A stretch of DNA of 64,000 bases from Acholeplasma sp. CAG:878 (GCA_000432255.1 HF989913.1:86727-150726), one strand, 5' to 3'; positions 16,358-26,054 are shown, counted from the stretch's first letter. Notes: generated by a model from the letters alone, not told the origin. Numbers and translations: made by a program.

Positions 16358-18046
16358 ATGAGCAAAAGAAAAGTAAATAAGGCAAGAGTTTTAATTTTTA
16401 TATTAGGTGTTTTAATTGTTTCATTTATAATTTTTTTACTCTTAAAAGGTATTAATAAAGTAGTAATTAAACAAAATTATAAATATTTAGCAAACAATCA
16501 AAGTGAAATAACACTTTATACATTAGATTATAATGAAACTTTGCAAATAGCAAGAGGTACTAAAGTAGAAATAATTGAAAGTATTACTAACGAAAACAAA
16601 GAATATTATAAAATAAAATACAATAATACTGAATATTTAGTTTTTAAGGAGAATGTTGTTAATAGCGAAGATGATATCATTTTAGAAAAAGAAATGTATG
16701 TAAGAACCCCAGTTACTATTTATGAAAGTGAAGATTCTATAAAAATTTTAGGTATGGCTAAAAAAGGTGAAAAATTAGATATAGTTGGTTATAACAAAGT
16801 TAATGAAGATGGCAGCATTAACATGTATAAAATTAAATATAATGATATTGATGGTTACGTTTATGGTAAATATTTAGTTAATAATAAAGAATTATCTTTG
16901 GTTAATTATGATGAAGATGGAAATTATCAAATTCATAAAAAAAGAGGAGATTCGTTTGGCGGTGGGGATGCTGGTAATCTAGATTATTATCCTTATGAAA
17001 AAGCAAAATTTGAAAATAATGTTATGCCTGATGAAGTAAGAGCACTATATCTTAATAGTGGCGTTGTAAGTAATGTCGATGCTTATATAAAAATTGCTAA
17101 AAATAGTGGTATAAATGCTTTTGTAGTTGATATAAAAGATAACACTTCGCCTGCTTATCCAGCAAAAGCTATGCAAGAATATTCGATAACAAATTACAAT
17201 AAAGCAATTAACAGTTATGAAACATATAAAAAAGCTATTAAAAAATTAAAAGATGAAGGCTTTTATGTAATAGGAAGAATTACGGTGTTTAAAGACAGTT
17301 ATTATGCTAAAGACCACCCAGAAGATACAATTAAAGATAATAATACTAACTCTTCCTATAACCACGATGGTTCATATTGGCCAAGTGCATTTAAAAGAAA
17401 TGTATGGGAATACAATGTTAAATTAGCAATTGAGTCAGTACAAGAAATGGGATTCAATGAAATTCAATTTGATTATGTTAGATTTCCAGATAGAACAGGT
17501 AACTTAGAAAAAAAAGGAGTTATTAATTTTGGAAATGTGTATAAAGAAGATAAGGCTCAAGCAATCCAACAATTTGTAATGTATGCATGTGATGAAATAC
17601 ACAAACATAATTCTTATGTATCAATCGATGTGTTTGGAGAATCGGCTCACAACTATGTAACTGCTTATGGACAATATTGGGCTGCTATATCAAACGTAGC
17701 CGATGTTATAAGTGGAATGCCATATCCAGATCATTTCAGCGCTCACGAATATGGTTTTAATGAAGTTGTATGGACTATTCCTTATAAATTATTAAATTTA
17801 TGGGGGAATAACTTTGTTATGAAAAGACAAAAAGAAATCCCAACACCAGCTATAGTTAGAACTTGGATTCAAACTTATGATACATATAAAAATCCTAAAG
17901 TAATTTATGATTCTTATATGATTAAAGAAGAAATAAAAGGATTATATGATGCTGGATTAAAAGGTGGATTTATGACCTGGAATGGTAGTTCTAACATATC
18001 AAAATATGATAGTGTAAAAAGTGCGTTTGGAGGAAATTATCAATGA
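16358..18046 (+). CDS. Cell-surface DUF4015 putative glycoside hydrolase with SH3-like repeats
   Basis: A 562-residue secreted or anchored protein. A signal anchor (VLIFILGVLIVSFIIFLLL) is followed by two bacterial SH3-like modules (about 40-100 and 105-165) and a DUF4015 catalytic-type TIM barrel (about 215-540). Barrel hallmarks include VVDIKDNT, VIGRITVFKD, EIQFDYVRFPD and SIDVFGESAH. DUF4015 proteins are predicted glycosidases of the cell envelope. The SH3 modules should bind cell wall. The start is ATG 16358, eight bases after GGTGAT; the earlier in-frame ATG at 16346 is upstream of that site. It overlaps yutD by four bases. Confidence 0.87.
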   Translation: MSKRKVNKARVLIFILGVLIVSFIIFLLLKGINKVVIKQNYKYLANNQSEITLYTLDYNETLQIARGTKVEIIESITNENKEYYKIKYNNTEYLVFKENVVNSEDDIILEKEMYVRTPVTIYESEDSIKILGMAKKGEKLDIVGYNKVNEDGSINMYKIKYNDIDGYVYGKYLVNNKELSLVNYDEDGNYQIHKKRGDSFGGGDAGNLDYYPYEKAKFENNVMPDEVRALYLNSGVVSNVDAYIKIAKNSGINAFVVDIKDNTSPAYPAKAMQEYSITNYNKAINSYETYKKAIKKLKDEGFYVIGRITVFKDSYYAKDHPEDTIKDNNTNSSYNHDGSYWPSAFKRNVWEYNVKLAIESVQEMGFNEIQFDYVRFPDRTGNLEKKGVINFGNVYKEDKAQAIQQFVMYACDEIHKHNSYVSIDVFGESAHNYVTAYGQYWAAISNVADVISGMPYPDHFSAHEYGFNEVVWTIPYKLLNLWGNNFVMKRQKEIPTPAIVRTWIQTYDTYKNPKVIYDSYMIKEEIKGLYDAGLKGGFMTWNGSSNISKYDSVKSAFGGNYQ

Positions 18047-18318
18047 AAACTATAACTATAGAAAATAATAATTATGAGTTAATTGATGACTACAAAAACG
18101 GTTTTGAAGAAAATGTATTCAAAGATAAATATACTGATTATTTTGATGGATATGATTACATATTAGGTGATTGGGCATATGGTAAATTAAGATTGAAAGG
18201 CTTTTGTGAAAGAGAAAATCCACTTTTCAATAAAATAAATGATTATAGCCTGATAGAAAACTATATAAAAGAAAACTGTGCTTATGACTGTAGATATTTT
18301 ATCTTAAAAAAGGTGTAA
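18043..18318 (+). CDS. yutD: YutD family protein (DUF1027)
   Basis: A 91-residue protein matching Bacillus YutD along its length. It has ELIDDYKNGFEENVFKDKY, the core YDYILGDWAYGKLRLKGF and the C-terminal CAYDCRYFILKKV with its cysteines. YutD has no settled biochemical role and is conserved in Bacilli, usually beside HAD phosphatase or lipoyl synthase genes. Here it overlaps the glycosidase by four bases and is followed after one base by a HAD-like phosphatase, so the three are one operon. Confidence 0.9.
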   Translation: MKTITIENNNYELIDDYKNGFEENVFKDKYTDYFDGYDYILGDWAYGKLRLKGFCERENPLFNKINDYSLIENYIKENCAYDCRYFILKKV

Positions 18319-18319
18319 T

Positions 18320-18880
18320 ATGAATGTATATGATTTTGATAATACATTATACAAAGGAGAAAGTTCTTATGACTTTTTCTTCTTTTGTTTAAAAAGAAAA
18401 CCTAAAATGATTAAATACATTCCAGTTGTTTTAAAACATATATATAATTATAAAAAATTAAAAATTGATTTTGAACAATTAATAAATAGTTTTAATGAAA
18501 TATTCAATAAAATATTTAAAACAGAACAAGAATTAAATGAATTATCAATTAAGTTTTGGGATAAAAATATTTATAAATTAAAAGATTTAGTTAATAATTT
18601 AACAACTGATGATATTATAATAACTGGAAGTCCAGATTTCTTAATGAATATAATTAAAGATAAACTAAATGTTAAAGAAATAATATCTACTAAAATAAAC
18701 AATAGAAAAATAGAATTTTTATGTTTAGGCGAAAATAAAGTAAAAATATTTAAAGAATTATATCCAAATAAAAAAATTAATAATTTTTATACTGATTCAA
18801 TGAACGATTTACCACTTATGAAATTATCTAATAATGTTTATTTAGTAAAAGGAAATAAAATAGAAAAAATAACAAAATAA
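18320..18880 (+). CDS. HAD superfamily phosphatase
   Basis: A 186-residue haloacid dehalogenase-like hydrolase. Motif I is DFDNTLY (D5 nucleophile, D7 acid/base), motif II is IITGSPDF (Thr/Ser), and motif III/IV is near KVKIFKEL and YTDSMNDLPLM. The cap between motifs I and II is alpha-helical, giving the HAD-IB class. It probably hydrolyses a small phosphorylated metabolite in the cytoplasm; the substrate is unknown. It is the last gene of the operon with the DUF4015 glycosidase and yutD. Confidence 0.88.
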   Translation: MNVYDFDNTLYKGESSYDFFFFCLKRKPKMIKYIPVVLKHIYNYKKLKIDFEQLINSFNEIFNKIFKTEQELNELSIKFWDKNIYKLKDLVNNLTTDDIIITGSPDFLMNIIKDKLNVKEIISTKINNRKIEFLCLGENKVKIFKELYPNKKINNFYTDSMNDLPLMKLSNNVYLVKGNKIEKITK

Positions 18881-18960
18881 TTACGTATCGTTAATTAATG
18901 TAATTACTACTTGACTCGTGCATTTTATCTTTTCGGTAATAAATAGTATTAAAACATAAG

Positions 18961-18990
18961 ACTTTATCAAAAAAAGGTAAAGTTTTATTT
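18961..18990 (+). terminator. Possible terminator before prfB
   Basis: ACTTTATC (18961-18968), a 7-A loop and GGTAAAGT (18976-18983) form an 8-bp stem with one G-U pair, followed by TTTATTTTCTT. Moderate strength. Confidence 0.5.
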
Positions 18991-19046
18991 TCTTATAATC
19001 CTTTACATTAATAGTTAAAAATGATAAAATTATTATGGTGAATATA

Positions 19047-20145
19047 ATGGAAAACAATGAAATACTAAATATATACAAAAACTACCAAAAAAAAATAAAT
19101 GAAATGTGGAGGTTACTTTGACACAGATAATAAACTAATAAAAATAAAAGAATTAGAAGAAAAGATGTCAAGTGCTACATTTTGGGATAACCAGGAAATT
19201 GCTAATAATGTAATTAATGAGTTAAATAATTTAAAAAAAATAGTTAATTTAATTAAAACTTTAAAAAATAAAATAGATGCGAACTTAGAGTTATTAAGTT
19301 ATGATGATATCGAAGTAAAAGAATTAATTGTATCTGAAATTGATGAAATAAAAAAAGAATTAGATGATTTAGAAATATTTGTTTTATTAAATGGTCCATA
19401 TGATAAAAATGATGCAGTATTAGAAATTCATCCAGGGGCAGGTGGAACAGAAAGTTGTGATTGGGCTAATATGTTATTTAGAATGTACACAAGATGGTGT
19501 GAGGAAAAAAATTTCAAATATGAAATAGTCGAATTACAAAAAGGTGAAGAAGCAGGAATTAAAAGTGTAACTATTATTATCAAAGGAACATATGCTTATG
19601 GATATTTAAAATGTGAAAAAGGAGTTCATAGATTGGTTAGAATTTCTCCATTTGATTCTAATTCAAGAAGACATACATCATTCGCATCAGTTGATGTAAG
19701 TCCTTATTTTCAAGAAGAAAACATCGATATTCAAATAAATCCTAACGATTTAAAAATAGATGTATATCATAGTTCAGGAGCAGGTGGTCAATCAGTTAAT
19801 ACAACTGATTCAGCTGTAAGAATAACACACATACCTACAAAAATAGTAGTAACTTGTCAAAATGAAAGAAGCCAATTACAAAACAAAGAAAAAGCTTTAG
19901 AAATATTAAAAAGTAAATTATACAAAATAGAATTAGATAAAAGAGATATGGAACTAAAACAAATTAAAGGTGAACAAACTGATATTAATTTTGGGTCTCA
20001 GATTAGAAGTTATGTACTACATCCATATACAATGGTTAAAGACCACAGAACAAATACTCAAAATAACAATGCTCAAAAAGTATTAGATGGCGATATTGAT
20101 ATGTTTATAAATGATAATTTAAGGATGTGCAAAAATGAAAAATAA
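19047..20145 (+). CDS. prfB: Peptide chain release factor 2, with programmed +1 frameshift
   Basis: RF2 terminates translation at UGA and UAA. The short first frame starts at ATG 19047 (GGTGAA upstream) and runs 24 codons to TGA at 19119-19121. A Shine-Dalgarno-like GGAGG (19108-19112), a 3-nt spacer and CTT-TGA-C form the conserved +1 frameshift site. Ribosomes skip T19119 and continue at GAC (19120) in the long frame to 20145. The product has the RF2 recognition motif SPF (RISPFDSNSRRHTSF) and the GGQ hydrolysis motif in GAGGQSVNTTDSA. Low RF2 favours frameshifting, so the gene is autoregulated. It overlaps the next gene by 11 bp. Confidence 0.97.
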
Positions 20146-20962
20146 AATAAAAATTTTTATTGAATTATTAGTCGCAATAACAATATGTGCTTTTTCATTT
20201 AACTTATTTTTACTTCCTACAAAAGTTGTAAGTGGTTTTAGTGGTATATCAATTATAATAAATTCTATAACAGATATAAAACCATCAATTATAATTATGG
20301 TTTTATATGCTATAATATTAGTTATAAGTTATATATTAATGGGATTTGAACAAACAAAAAATTCAATTATAGGTTCAATATTATATCCTATTTTTGTTGA
20401 ATTAACCTCTTATATAACGCCATACATAAATATAGGAGAAACAGAACCTATTGTTATGGCTATATGTGGTTCGGCAATATGTGGATTCGGATATGGAATA
20501 ATATATAAATTGGGTTATAATACTGGTGGTAGCGATGTACTGACGCATATTTTAAGTAAATACTTAAAAAAACCAATTGGAACATGTATGGTAATAGTAA
20601 ATACTATTATAATAGCAGCTACTTTATTTGTGTTTGACCTACAAACAGCAATTTACTCTATTATTGCCATATTAATAATGAGTTATGTAATTGATAAAGT
20701 AATGATAGGGATATCAAAATCCAAATCATTTTATATAATTACAGAAAATGAAACAGATGTTAAAAAATTTTTAATAAGTAAACTAAGCCATGGTGTGACG
20801 GTTATTCAAGCAAGAGGCGGATATACTGGTAATATGGTAAAACTTATTATGTGTATAGTACCTACAAAAGAATATTACAAAGTTAAAGAAGAAATATTAA
20901 ATATAGACAAAAATGCTCTTATATTAGTGAGCGATACATATGAAGTATTAGGAAATAAATGA
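20135..20962 (+). CDS. yitT: YitT family membrane protein (DUF161 + DUF2179)
   Basis: A 275-residue protein with five or six N-terminal transmembrane helices (ELLVAITICAFSFNLFLLP, IIIMVLYAIILVISYILMGF, IIIAATLFVFDL and others). It carries the YitT signatures VVSGFSGISII and KLGYNTGGSDVLTHIL, then a cytoplasmic DUF2179 domain (about 195-275) with GVTVIQARGGYTG. Members are widespread in Firmicutes; transport of an unknown substrate is suspected. It overlaps prfB, and ftsE follows after ten bases, so a prfB-yitT-ftsE-ftsX transcript is likely. Confidence 0.92.
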   Translation: MKNKIKIFIELLVAITICAFSFNLFLLPTKVVSGFSGISIIINSITDIKPSIIIMVLYAIILVISYILMGFEQTKNSIIGSILYPIFVELTSYITPYINIGETEPIVMAICGSAICGFGYGIIYKLGYNTGGSDVLTHILSKYLKKPIGTCMVIVNTIIIAATLFVFDLQTAIYSIIAILIMSYVIDKVMIGISKSKSFYIITENETDVKKFLISKLSHGVTVIQARGGYTGNMVKLIMCIVPTKEYYKVKEEILNIDKNALILVSDTYEVLGNK

Positions 20963-20972
20963 GGTGATTAAT

Positions 20973-21668
20973 TTGGATTTAATAAGGTTTAAAAACGTAA
21001 AAAAAACATACAAAAACGGCGTTACGGCAATTCAAGATTTAACTTTAAACATAAAAAAAGGTGAATTTGTTTTTGTAATTGGTTCGACTGGTTGTGGGAA
21101 ATCAACATTAATAAAAATGCTTTATCGAGAAGAAAAACCCACTAGCGGAACTATAAATGTAAGTAATATTGAAGTAAGTAAATTAAAAAATAGAAATGTA
21201 TACAAAATAAGAAGAAAAATCGGAGTTGTATTTCAAGATTTTAAATTATTACCAAAGTCTACTGTATATGAAAATGTTGCTTTTGCATTAGAAATATTTG
21301 GAGCAACTAATAGTGAAGTTCACAATAAAGTTTTAAAAGCACTAGAATTAGTTGGATTAAAACATAAAGCCAAAAATTATCCTAATGAATTATCAGGCGG
21401 TGAGCAACAAAGAGTTGCAATTGCAAGAGCAATCGTTAATGGCCCAAAATTATTAATTTGTGATGAACCGACTGGAAACTTGGATCCAGTTACTAGTATG
21501 GAAATAATGAAGGTATTAAATGAAATTAATAAATTAGGAACAACGATTATTATGGTTACTCATGATACGGAAATAGTAAATAAAATGAAAAAACGAGTAA
21601 TTTTGTTAGATGCTGGAAGAATTGTTAAAGATTATGCAGAAGGGGAGTATAGATATGAGGGCATTTAG
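20973..21668 (+). CDS. ftsE: Cell-division ATP-binding protein FtsE
   Basis: ATPase that partners FtsX to activate peptidoglycan hydrolases at the septum or sidewall. Walker A is GSTGCGKST, the Q-loop is VVFQDFKLLP, the signature is LSGGEQQRVAIARA, Walker B is LLICDEPTGNLDP and the H-loop is VTHDTEIV. I take TTG 20973 as start because GAGGTGAT (20961-20968) is correctly spaced before it, whereas the GTG at 20964 lies inside that site. The end overlaps ftsX by 14 bp. Confidence 0.93.
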   Translation: MDLIRFKNVKKTYKNGVTAIQDLTLNIKKGEFVFVIGSTGCGKSTLIKMLYREEKPTSGTINVSNIEVSKLKNRNVYKIRRKIGVVFQDFKLLPKSTVYENVAFALEIFGATNSEVHNKVLKALELVGLKHKAKNYPNELSGGEQQRVAIARAIVNGPKLLICDEPTGNLDPVTSMEIMKVLNEINKLGTTIIMVTHDTEIVNKMKKRVILLDAGRIVKDYAEGEYRYEGI

Positions 21669-22560
21669 AATTTTAGGTAGAAATATTAGAGATTCATTTA
21701 AAAGTGTTTTTAGAAACTTCTCATTATCTCTTGCATCTATTTCTTGTATAACTATAACTCTAGTTTTAGTAGCAGTTGCAGTTGTTTTATCTTATAATAT
21801 AAATAATTTTACAAAAGAAGTTGAAAGAACACTAACTATTGTTGTTTTCTTGGATAGAGATACAACTTTAAAACAAGCTGATGAAATTGAAACTAAAATT
21901 AATCAATTAGACAATGTTGAAAGTGTTATATTTAACGATAAAATGAATATAGCAGAAGATTTGATGGAAAGTAGCGAAGATTACAAGCTGGTTTTAAGTA
22001 AATATGATTCAAGAGATACAATGCCTTTATCGGATACCTTCCATGTTAAAGCTACAAGTATTGAAAAAATGGATGAACTTGCAAAACAAATTGAAGAAAT
22101 TGATAAAGTAATGAGTGTTAAGTATGGGGAGGGAACAATTGACCAATTGATTTCTACATTTAAAATAATTAAAAATATAAGTGTAGTAACAGTAGCTGGT
22201 TTAATTTTAGTAACTGCATTCTTAATTTCTAATACAATTAAAATAACTATTTTTTCACGTAAAAGAGAAATTGAAATTATGCGTTTAGTCGGTGCTTCTA
22301 ACGTTAATATAAAATTGCCATTTATTTTTGAAGGACTATTTTTAGGGTTAATCGGTTCTGTTATACCGGTTTTAGTAACAACTTATGGTTATGTTGCTTT
22401 ATATAAGAACTTTAATGGTCAAGCCTTTAACTCACCATTTATAAAATTAATCATCCCTGAACCATTTATCTATTATGTATCATTTATTTTAATCGGTATT
22501 GGTGTTTTTGTAGGTATGATAGGTTCGGCAAGAGCAGTTAGAAAATATTTAAAAATTTAA
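21655..22560 (+). CDS. ftsX: Cell-division membrane protein FtsX
   Basis: A 301-residue FtsX with the expected four helices: one near 25-48 (FSLSLASISCITITLVLVAVA), then a large extracellular domain (about 55-165) and three C-terminal helices. The family motif KREIEIMRLVGASN lies in the cytoplasmic loop. It transmits FtsE ATP hydrolysis to extracellular hydrolases such as CwlO or PcsB. The start is ATG 21655 with AAGGGGAG upstream, within ftsE. A terminator follows. Confidence 0.93.
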   Translation: MRAFRILGRNIRDSFKSVFRNFSLSLASISCITITLVLVAVAVVLSYNINNFTKEVERTLTIVVFLDRDTTLKQADEIETKINQLDNVESVIFNDKMNIAEDLMESSEDYKLVLSKYDSRDTMPLSDTFHVKATSIEKMDELAKQIEEIDKVMSVKYGEGTIDQLISTFKIIKNISVVTVAGLILVTAFLISNTIKITIFSRKREIEIMRLVGASNVNIKLPFIFEGLFLGLIGSVIPVLVTTYGYVALYKNFNGQAFNSPFIKLIIPEPFIYYVSFILIGIGVFVGMIGSARAVRKYLKI

Positions 22561-22567
22561 TTATGAC

Positions 22568-22590
22568 AAGACTAGCAATAGTCTTTTTTC
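22568..22590 (+). terminator. Terminator after ftsX
   Basis: AAGACT (22568-22573) and AGTCTT (22580-22585) form a stem with a six-base loop, and the right arm runs into six T. Confidence 0.75.
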
Positions 22591-22629
22591 TTTGATATAA
22601 TATTTTTGAGTTGGCTAAAAGGAGGTAAT

Positions 22630-24603
22630 ATGGATTTAGAAAATGTTTATGGTATTGGCACTAAAACAATGTCATTGCTCAATAAATTGGGTATTAATAA
22701 TATATCTGATTTGGTTAATTATTGTCCTTTTAGATATGATATTTTATCAAGAAGTAATCTTAATGAATTAAAAGATGGTGATAAAATAATAATTGATGGT
22801 TTAGTTGAAGTGAATCCTAGGGTTATTTATTTAAAAAGAAAAATGGATAAAATGTCATTTGTTATTAATACAGGTAGTAAATTGCTGAACGTTTCAATTT
22901 TTAACCGTGGATTTTTAAAGCCTAGGCTTGGTGTAGGAACTAAATTAACTATAATTGGCAAATATTCGATAAAACAAAATTTAATTGTAGCTAGTGATAT
23001 AAGATTTGGGCTACTTGGTAACAATGTTAAAATAGAACCTGTTTATCACGTTACTAGTGGAATTAATAGTAATATGATAAATAGTTTAATTTTAAAATGT
23101 ATTGATAATTACGAATGTGTTGATTATATTCCAAATTATTTAAAAGAGAAATACGATTTTTTATCAAAGAAACAATCTTTAAGAGAGATACATGAACCTT
23201 TAGATGAGACATTACTAAAAAGGAGTATTATGCGCTTTAAATATGAAGAATTGTTTACTTTTATGCTTAAGGTGGCTATGCTCAAAGAGTTAAAAAAACA
23301 AGATGGTTTGAAAAGAGATGTTTCTTTTGACGAAATTTCTAAAATCATTTCTACTTTACCTTATAAGCTAACTATTGACCAATTGAAAGCGATTGATGAT
23401 ATTTATAATGATTTAATTTCTAATAAAAGAATGAATAGACTTTTACAAGGTGATGTTGGAAGTGGAAAAACGATTGTTTCATTTATTGCTTTATACATTA
23501 ATTATTTGAGTGGCTATCAAGGAGCTTTAATGGCACCAACTGAAATATTAGCTTACCAACATTATTTGAATATGAAAAAATTATTTCCTGATTTAAGAAT
23601 CGAATTATTGACTGGTAAATTAAAAGTTTCTGCTAAAAAAGATATTTATAAAAGATTAATTAATAATGAAATCGATGTTTTGATTGGTACTCATGCTTTA
23701 ATAAGTAATGATGTTACTTATAATAATTTAGGATTAGTTATAACTGATGAACAACACAGATTTGGTGTTAATCAAAGAAGTAACCTAAAAAATAAGGGAA
23801 TTATGCCTGATGTTTTATATATGAGTGCAACACCAATTCCAAGAACTTATGCTATAACATTATTCGGTGATATGGATATTTCTAGCATTAAAACAAAACC
23901 GAATGGTAGAAAGGAAATTAAAACTTATTTGAAAAGTGAATCAGAAATCAAAGATGTTTTAACTTTAATGTATAATGAACTTAAAAGTGGGCATCAGGTT
24001 TATGTTATTGCTCCTTTAATTGAAGAAAGCGATAAATCGGAACTTAAAAATGTTAATGAACTTAAAGTTAAAATGGATAAAGCTTTTGGTAAATTATATA
24101 ATATTGATATTATGCATGGTAAACTTTCTAACAAAGCTAAAGAAGAAGTAATGGAAAAATTTAAGAATAATGATATTCAAATACTTATAAGTACTACTGT
24201 AATAGAGGTAGGTGTTGATGTTGCTAATGCTACTGTGATGGTTGTTTTTGATAGTTATAGATTTGGATTATCAGCCCTTCATCAGTTAAGAGGTAGAGTC
24301 GGAAGAAGTGATTTACAGTCTTATTTTATTTTGGTAAGTAACTATGAAGCTGAAAGACTTAAGGTGTTAGTCGATACAAATGATGGTTTTAAAGTAAGTG
24401 AAGCTGACTTTAAAATGCGTGGTGGGGGAGACTTATTTGGTATAAGACAAAGTGGAGATATGAGTTTTAAATTTGCTGATTTGAAGAAAGATTATAAGAT
24501 GTTATTGACTGCTAAAGAAGATAGTGAAGAATTTTTGAAGTGTTATAAGGATGATTATGAGTACATTTGTGCTCATGTAAAATTAGTTGACACTTTAGAT
24601 TGA
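22630..24603 (+). CDS. recG: ATP-dependent DNA helicase RecG
   Basis: Branch-migrating helicase of 657 residues acting on stalled forks and Holliday junctions. The N-terminal wedge/OB domain spans about 55-140. The helicase core has Walker A GDVGSGKT (about residue 277), motif II DEQH in TDEQHRFGVNQR, motif III MSATPIPRT, and the QLRGRVGRSD motif VI. The TRG-like C-terminus ends in an acidic ECKDDY segment. ATG 22630 follows AAAGGAGG; the in-frame ATG at 22606 precedes that site. It has its own TATAAT at 22596-22601. Confidence 0.96.
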   Translation: MDLENVYGIGTKTMSLLNKLGINNISDLVNYCPFRYDILSRSNLNELKDGDKIIIDGLVEVNPRVIYLKRKMDKMSFVINTGSKLLNVSIFNRGFLKPRLGVGTKLTIIGKYSIKQNLIVASDIRFGLLGNNVKIEPVYHVTSGINSNMINSLILKCIDNYECVDYIPNYLKEKYDFLSKKQSLREIHEPLDETLLKRSIMRFKYEELFTFMLKVAMLKELKKQDGLKRDVSFDEISKIISTLPYKLTIDQLKAIDDIYNDLISNKRMNRLLQGDVGSGKTIVSFIALYINYLSGYQGALMAPTEILAYQHYLNMKKLFPDLRIELLTGKLKVSAKKDIYKRLINNEIDVLIGTHALISNDVTYNNLGLVITDEQHRFGVNQRSNLKNKGIMPDVLYMSATPIPRTYAITLFGDMDISSIKTKPNGRKEIKTYLKSESEIKDVLTLMYNELKSGHQVYVIAPLIEESDKSELKNVNELKVKMDKAFGKLYNIDIMHGKLSNKAKEEVMEKFKNNDIQILISTTVIEVGVDVANATVMVVFDSYRFGLSALHQLRGRVGRSDLQSYFILVSNYEAERLKVLVDTNDGFKVSEADFKMRGGGDLFGIRQSGDMSFKFADLKKDYKMLLTAKEDSEEFLKCYKDDYEYICAHVKLVDTLD

Positions 24604-24609
24604 TTGGTA

Positions 24610-24638
24610 TTGACTTTTTATAAAAATTTTTTTATAAT
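24610..24638 (+). promoter_or_regulatory. Near-consensus promoter downstream of recG
   Basis: TTGACT (24610-24615), 17-bp spacer and TATAAT (24633-24638). This is one of the best sigma-A promoters in the window, yet no credible protein gene follows it. It should start the candidate RNA at about 24645. Confidence 0.75.
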
Positions 24639-24644
24639 TAGGTA

Positions 24645-24750
24645 GCATGATAGTACTAGAAAGTATCATCATGCTAGTCTCTTATATCTATAAAGAGGCT
24701 AAACCAAAACCCCCTGAAGACGGAACGAATCAATGTTCCGTCATTTTTTT
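24645..24750 (+). ncRNA. Candidate structured small RNA, about 106 nt
   Basis: Between the promoter at 24610-24638 and a strong terminator lie three 8-bp hairpins in a row. AGCATGAT (24644-24651) pairs with ATCATGCT (24668-24675). AGTCTCTT (24676-24683) pairs with AAGAGGCT (24693-24700) with one G-U. GACGGAAC (24719-24726) pairs with GTTCCGTC (24735-24742), followed by seven T. A single-stranded stretch rich in A and C (about 24701-24718) separates hairpins two and three. A 66-codon open frame from 24647 runs through the terminator and has only a weak ribosome site, so I do not call it a gene. I do not recognise the RNA family. Confidence 0.6.
24719..24750 (+). terminator. Strong terminator of the candidate RNA
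   Basis: An 8-bp GC-containing stem GACGGAAC/GTTCCGTC with an 8-nt loop, followed by A and seven T. Confidence 0.88.
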
Positions 24751-24811
24751 GCCTTTATTTTCAAGGTTTTTCATAATTTATAATATTTCAAAACTGCTTT
24801 TACATTTACTT

Positions 24812-24846
24812 TTACATTTCCCACTAGGAAATGTAAGACTTTTTTA
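24812..24846 (+). terminator. Hairpin at the integrase end of the island
   Basis: TTACATTTCC (24812-24821), loop CACTA and GGAAATGTAA (24827-24836), with a T run at 24840-24845 that overlaps the integrase stop codon. Upstream, CTTTTACATTT occurs twice 12 bp apart (24797 and 24809). This is a plus-strand terminator; the repeats could also belong to an attachment site, but no matching copy was seen at the other end of the island. Confidence 0.55.
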
Positions 24847-25949
24847 ATCTAATTTATTCATCGTTTGAACTATCTCATCCATCTTATTTTTAAACAGGTG
24901 AGAGTAGGTATTTAATGTTTCATCAATTTTCGCATGACCTAGATATTTGACAACAATCATAATACTTGCACCATTATTAATTAAAACTGAAGCACAAGAG
25001 TGTCTAAAGTCGTGAATTCTAATTCTTTTAACACCAGACAAGTCACAAAATTTATTTTTAGTATGTCTAAGTATTCCATCACCAAGTGGTTCTTTATCTT
25101 CAAAGACAAACCATTTTTGATTAAATCCATATTGTTTCTTTTCCCTTAAATATAATTCATGTAAATCATTCATAACTCTTTCTGGAACTGGCAATGTTCT
25201 TGTACTGGTTCTAGTTTTAGGTGTCGTAATGATATATTCGCCAGTTGAGCCTTCCTGAGCAACATTCTTAACTACGGATAGTTCTTTATTAAAGAAATCA
25301 ATATTATCCCAAGAAAGACCCTTAATTCGCCTCTGCGAAGGCCACAAAAGAATAATACTTCAAATAATGCTTTCCATTTAATATCATCTATTACTGATAT
25401 AAATTGTTTAAATTCTTCCCAAGTATAGAATTGCATTTCTTTTGGTGGCTTATTTGGATCGTTAAACTTTTCCATTTTGTTATAAATAGAAGTAAAGTTA
25501 AAATCATGCCATTTAGTTCCATAATTAAGAATAGTCTTTAATAACTTATAATATCCATTCTTAGTTTTATCAGCTAAATCTAGAGCACCAACTCTTTTTC
25601 TCCAAGCAATATAGTGTTCTAATCGAATATCCTTAATCTTTAACTCGTAGAATTCACTTAACTCTCTAATATTTACTCTATAAGATCTTAAAGTCGTTCT
25701 TTTAACTTTATCTTTCTTATATTCATAAAACTCTTCAAATAATTGCTTAAATGTCATACCAGTAACATTTATTTCCTTAGTTTCATAACCAACTATGAAA
25801 TCTCTTTCAGCTTTTAATGCCTCATTCCTAGTCATATAACTTTTTGACATATAAGGTTTTGTTCTTCCATCAACCTTAATCTTATCGTAAAAATACCATC
25901 TTCTACCATCTTTGGTAGCTTTTTCTTTTGGTAACTGTCGTACAGCCAT
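24844..25949 (-). pseudogene. Tyrosine recombinase/integrase broken by a one-base frameshift
   Basis: Two overlapping minus-strand frames are halves of one integrase. The upstream part (25949 to about 25320) has the SAM-like core-binding domain and the first catalytic Arg in FFCGLRRGEL. The downstream part has the beta-strand Lys region (TPKTRTSTRTLPVP), HDFRH (H-x-x-R), GHAKIDET and the nucleophile Tyr in NTYSHL. Adding one base in the TT/AA run at about 25322-25323 joins GEL directly to KGLSWDNIDF and gives 368 residues. It resembles the integrases of Tn916/ICE-type elements. Either the element is now immobile or this is an assembly error in a short homopolymer. GGAGGT lies before its ATG. 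Confidence 0.88.
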
Positions 25950-26054
25950 TTATATACCTCCTTATTGTGCTATACTTCGAATTACCTCTTATACAACTCT
26001 AATATAGCACATAAAATAAAAAAAGTCAGGACTACCTGACTAAATATATTTGTT

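Noticed and set aside
24647..24847. 66-codon open frame after recG
   Set aside because: It runs through a strong terminator and its ATG lies in a hairpin stem; the RNA interpretation is better, though a short toxin peptide cannot be fully excluded.
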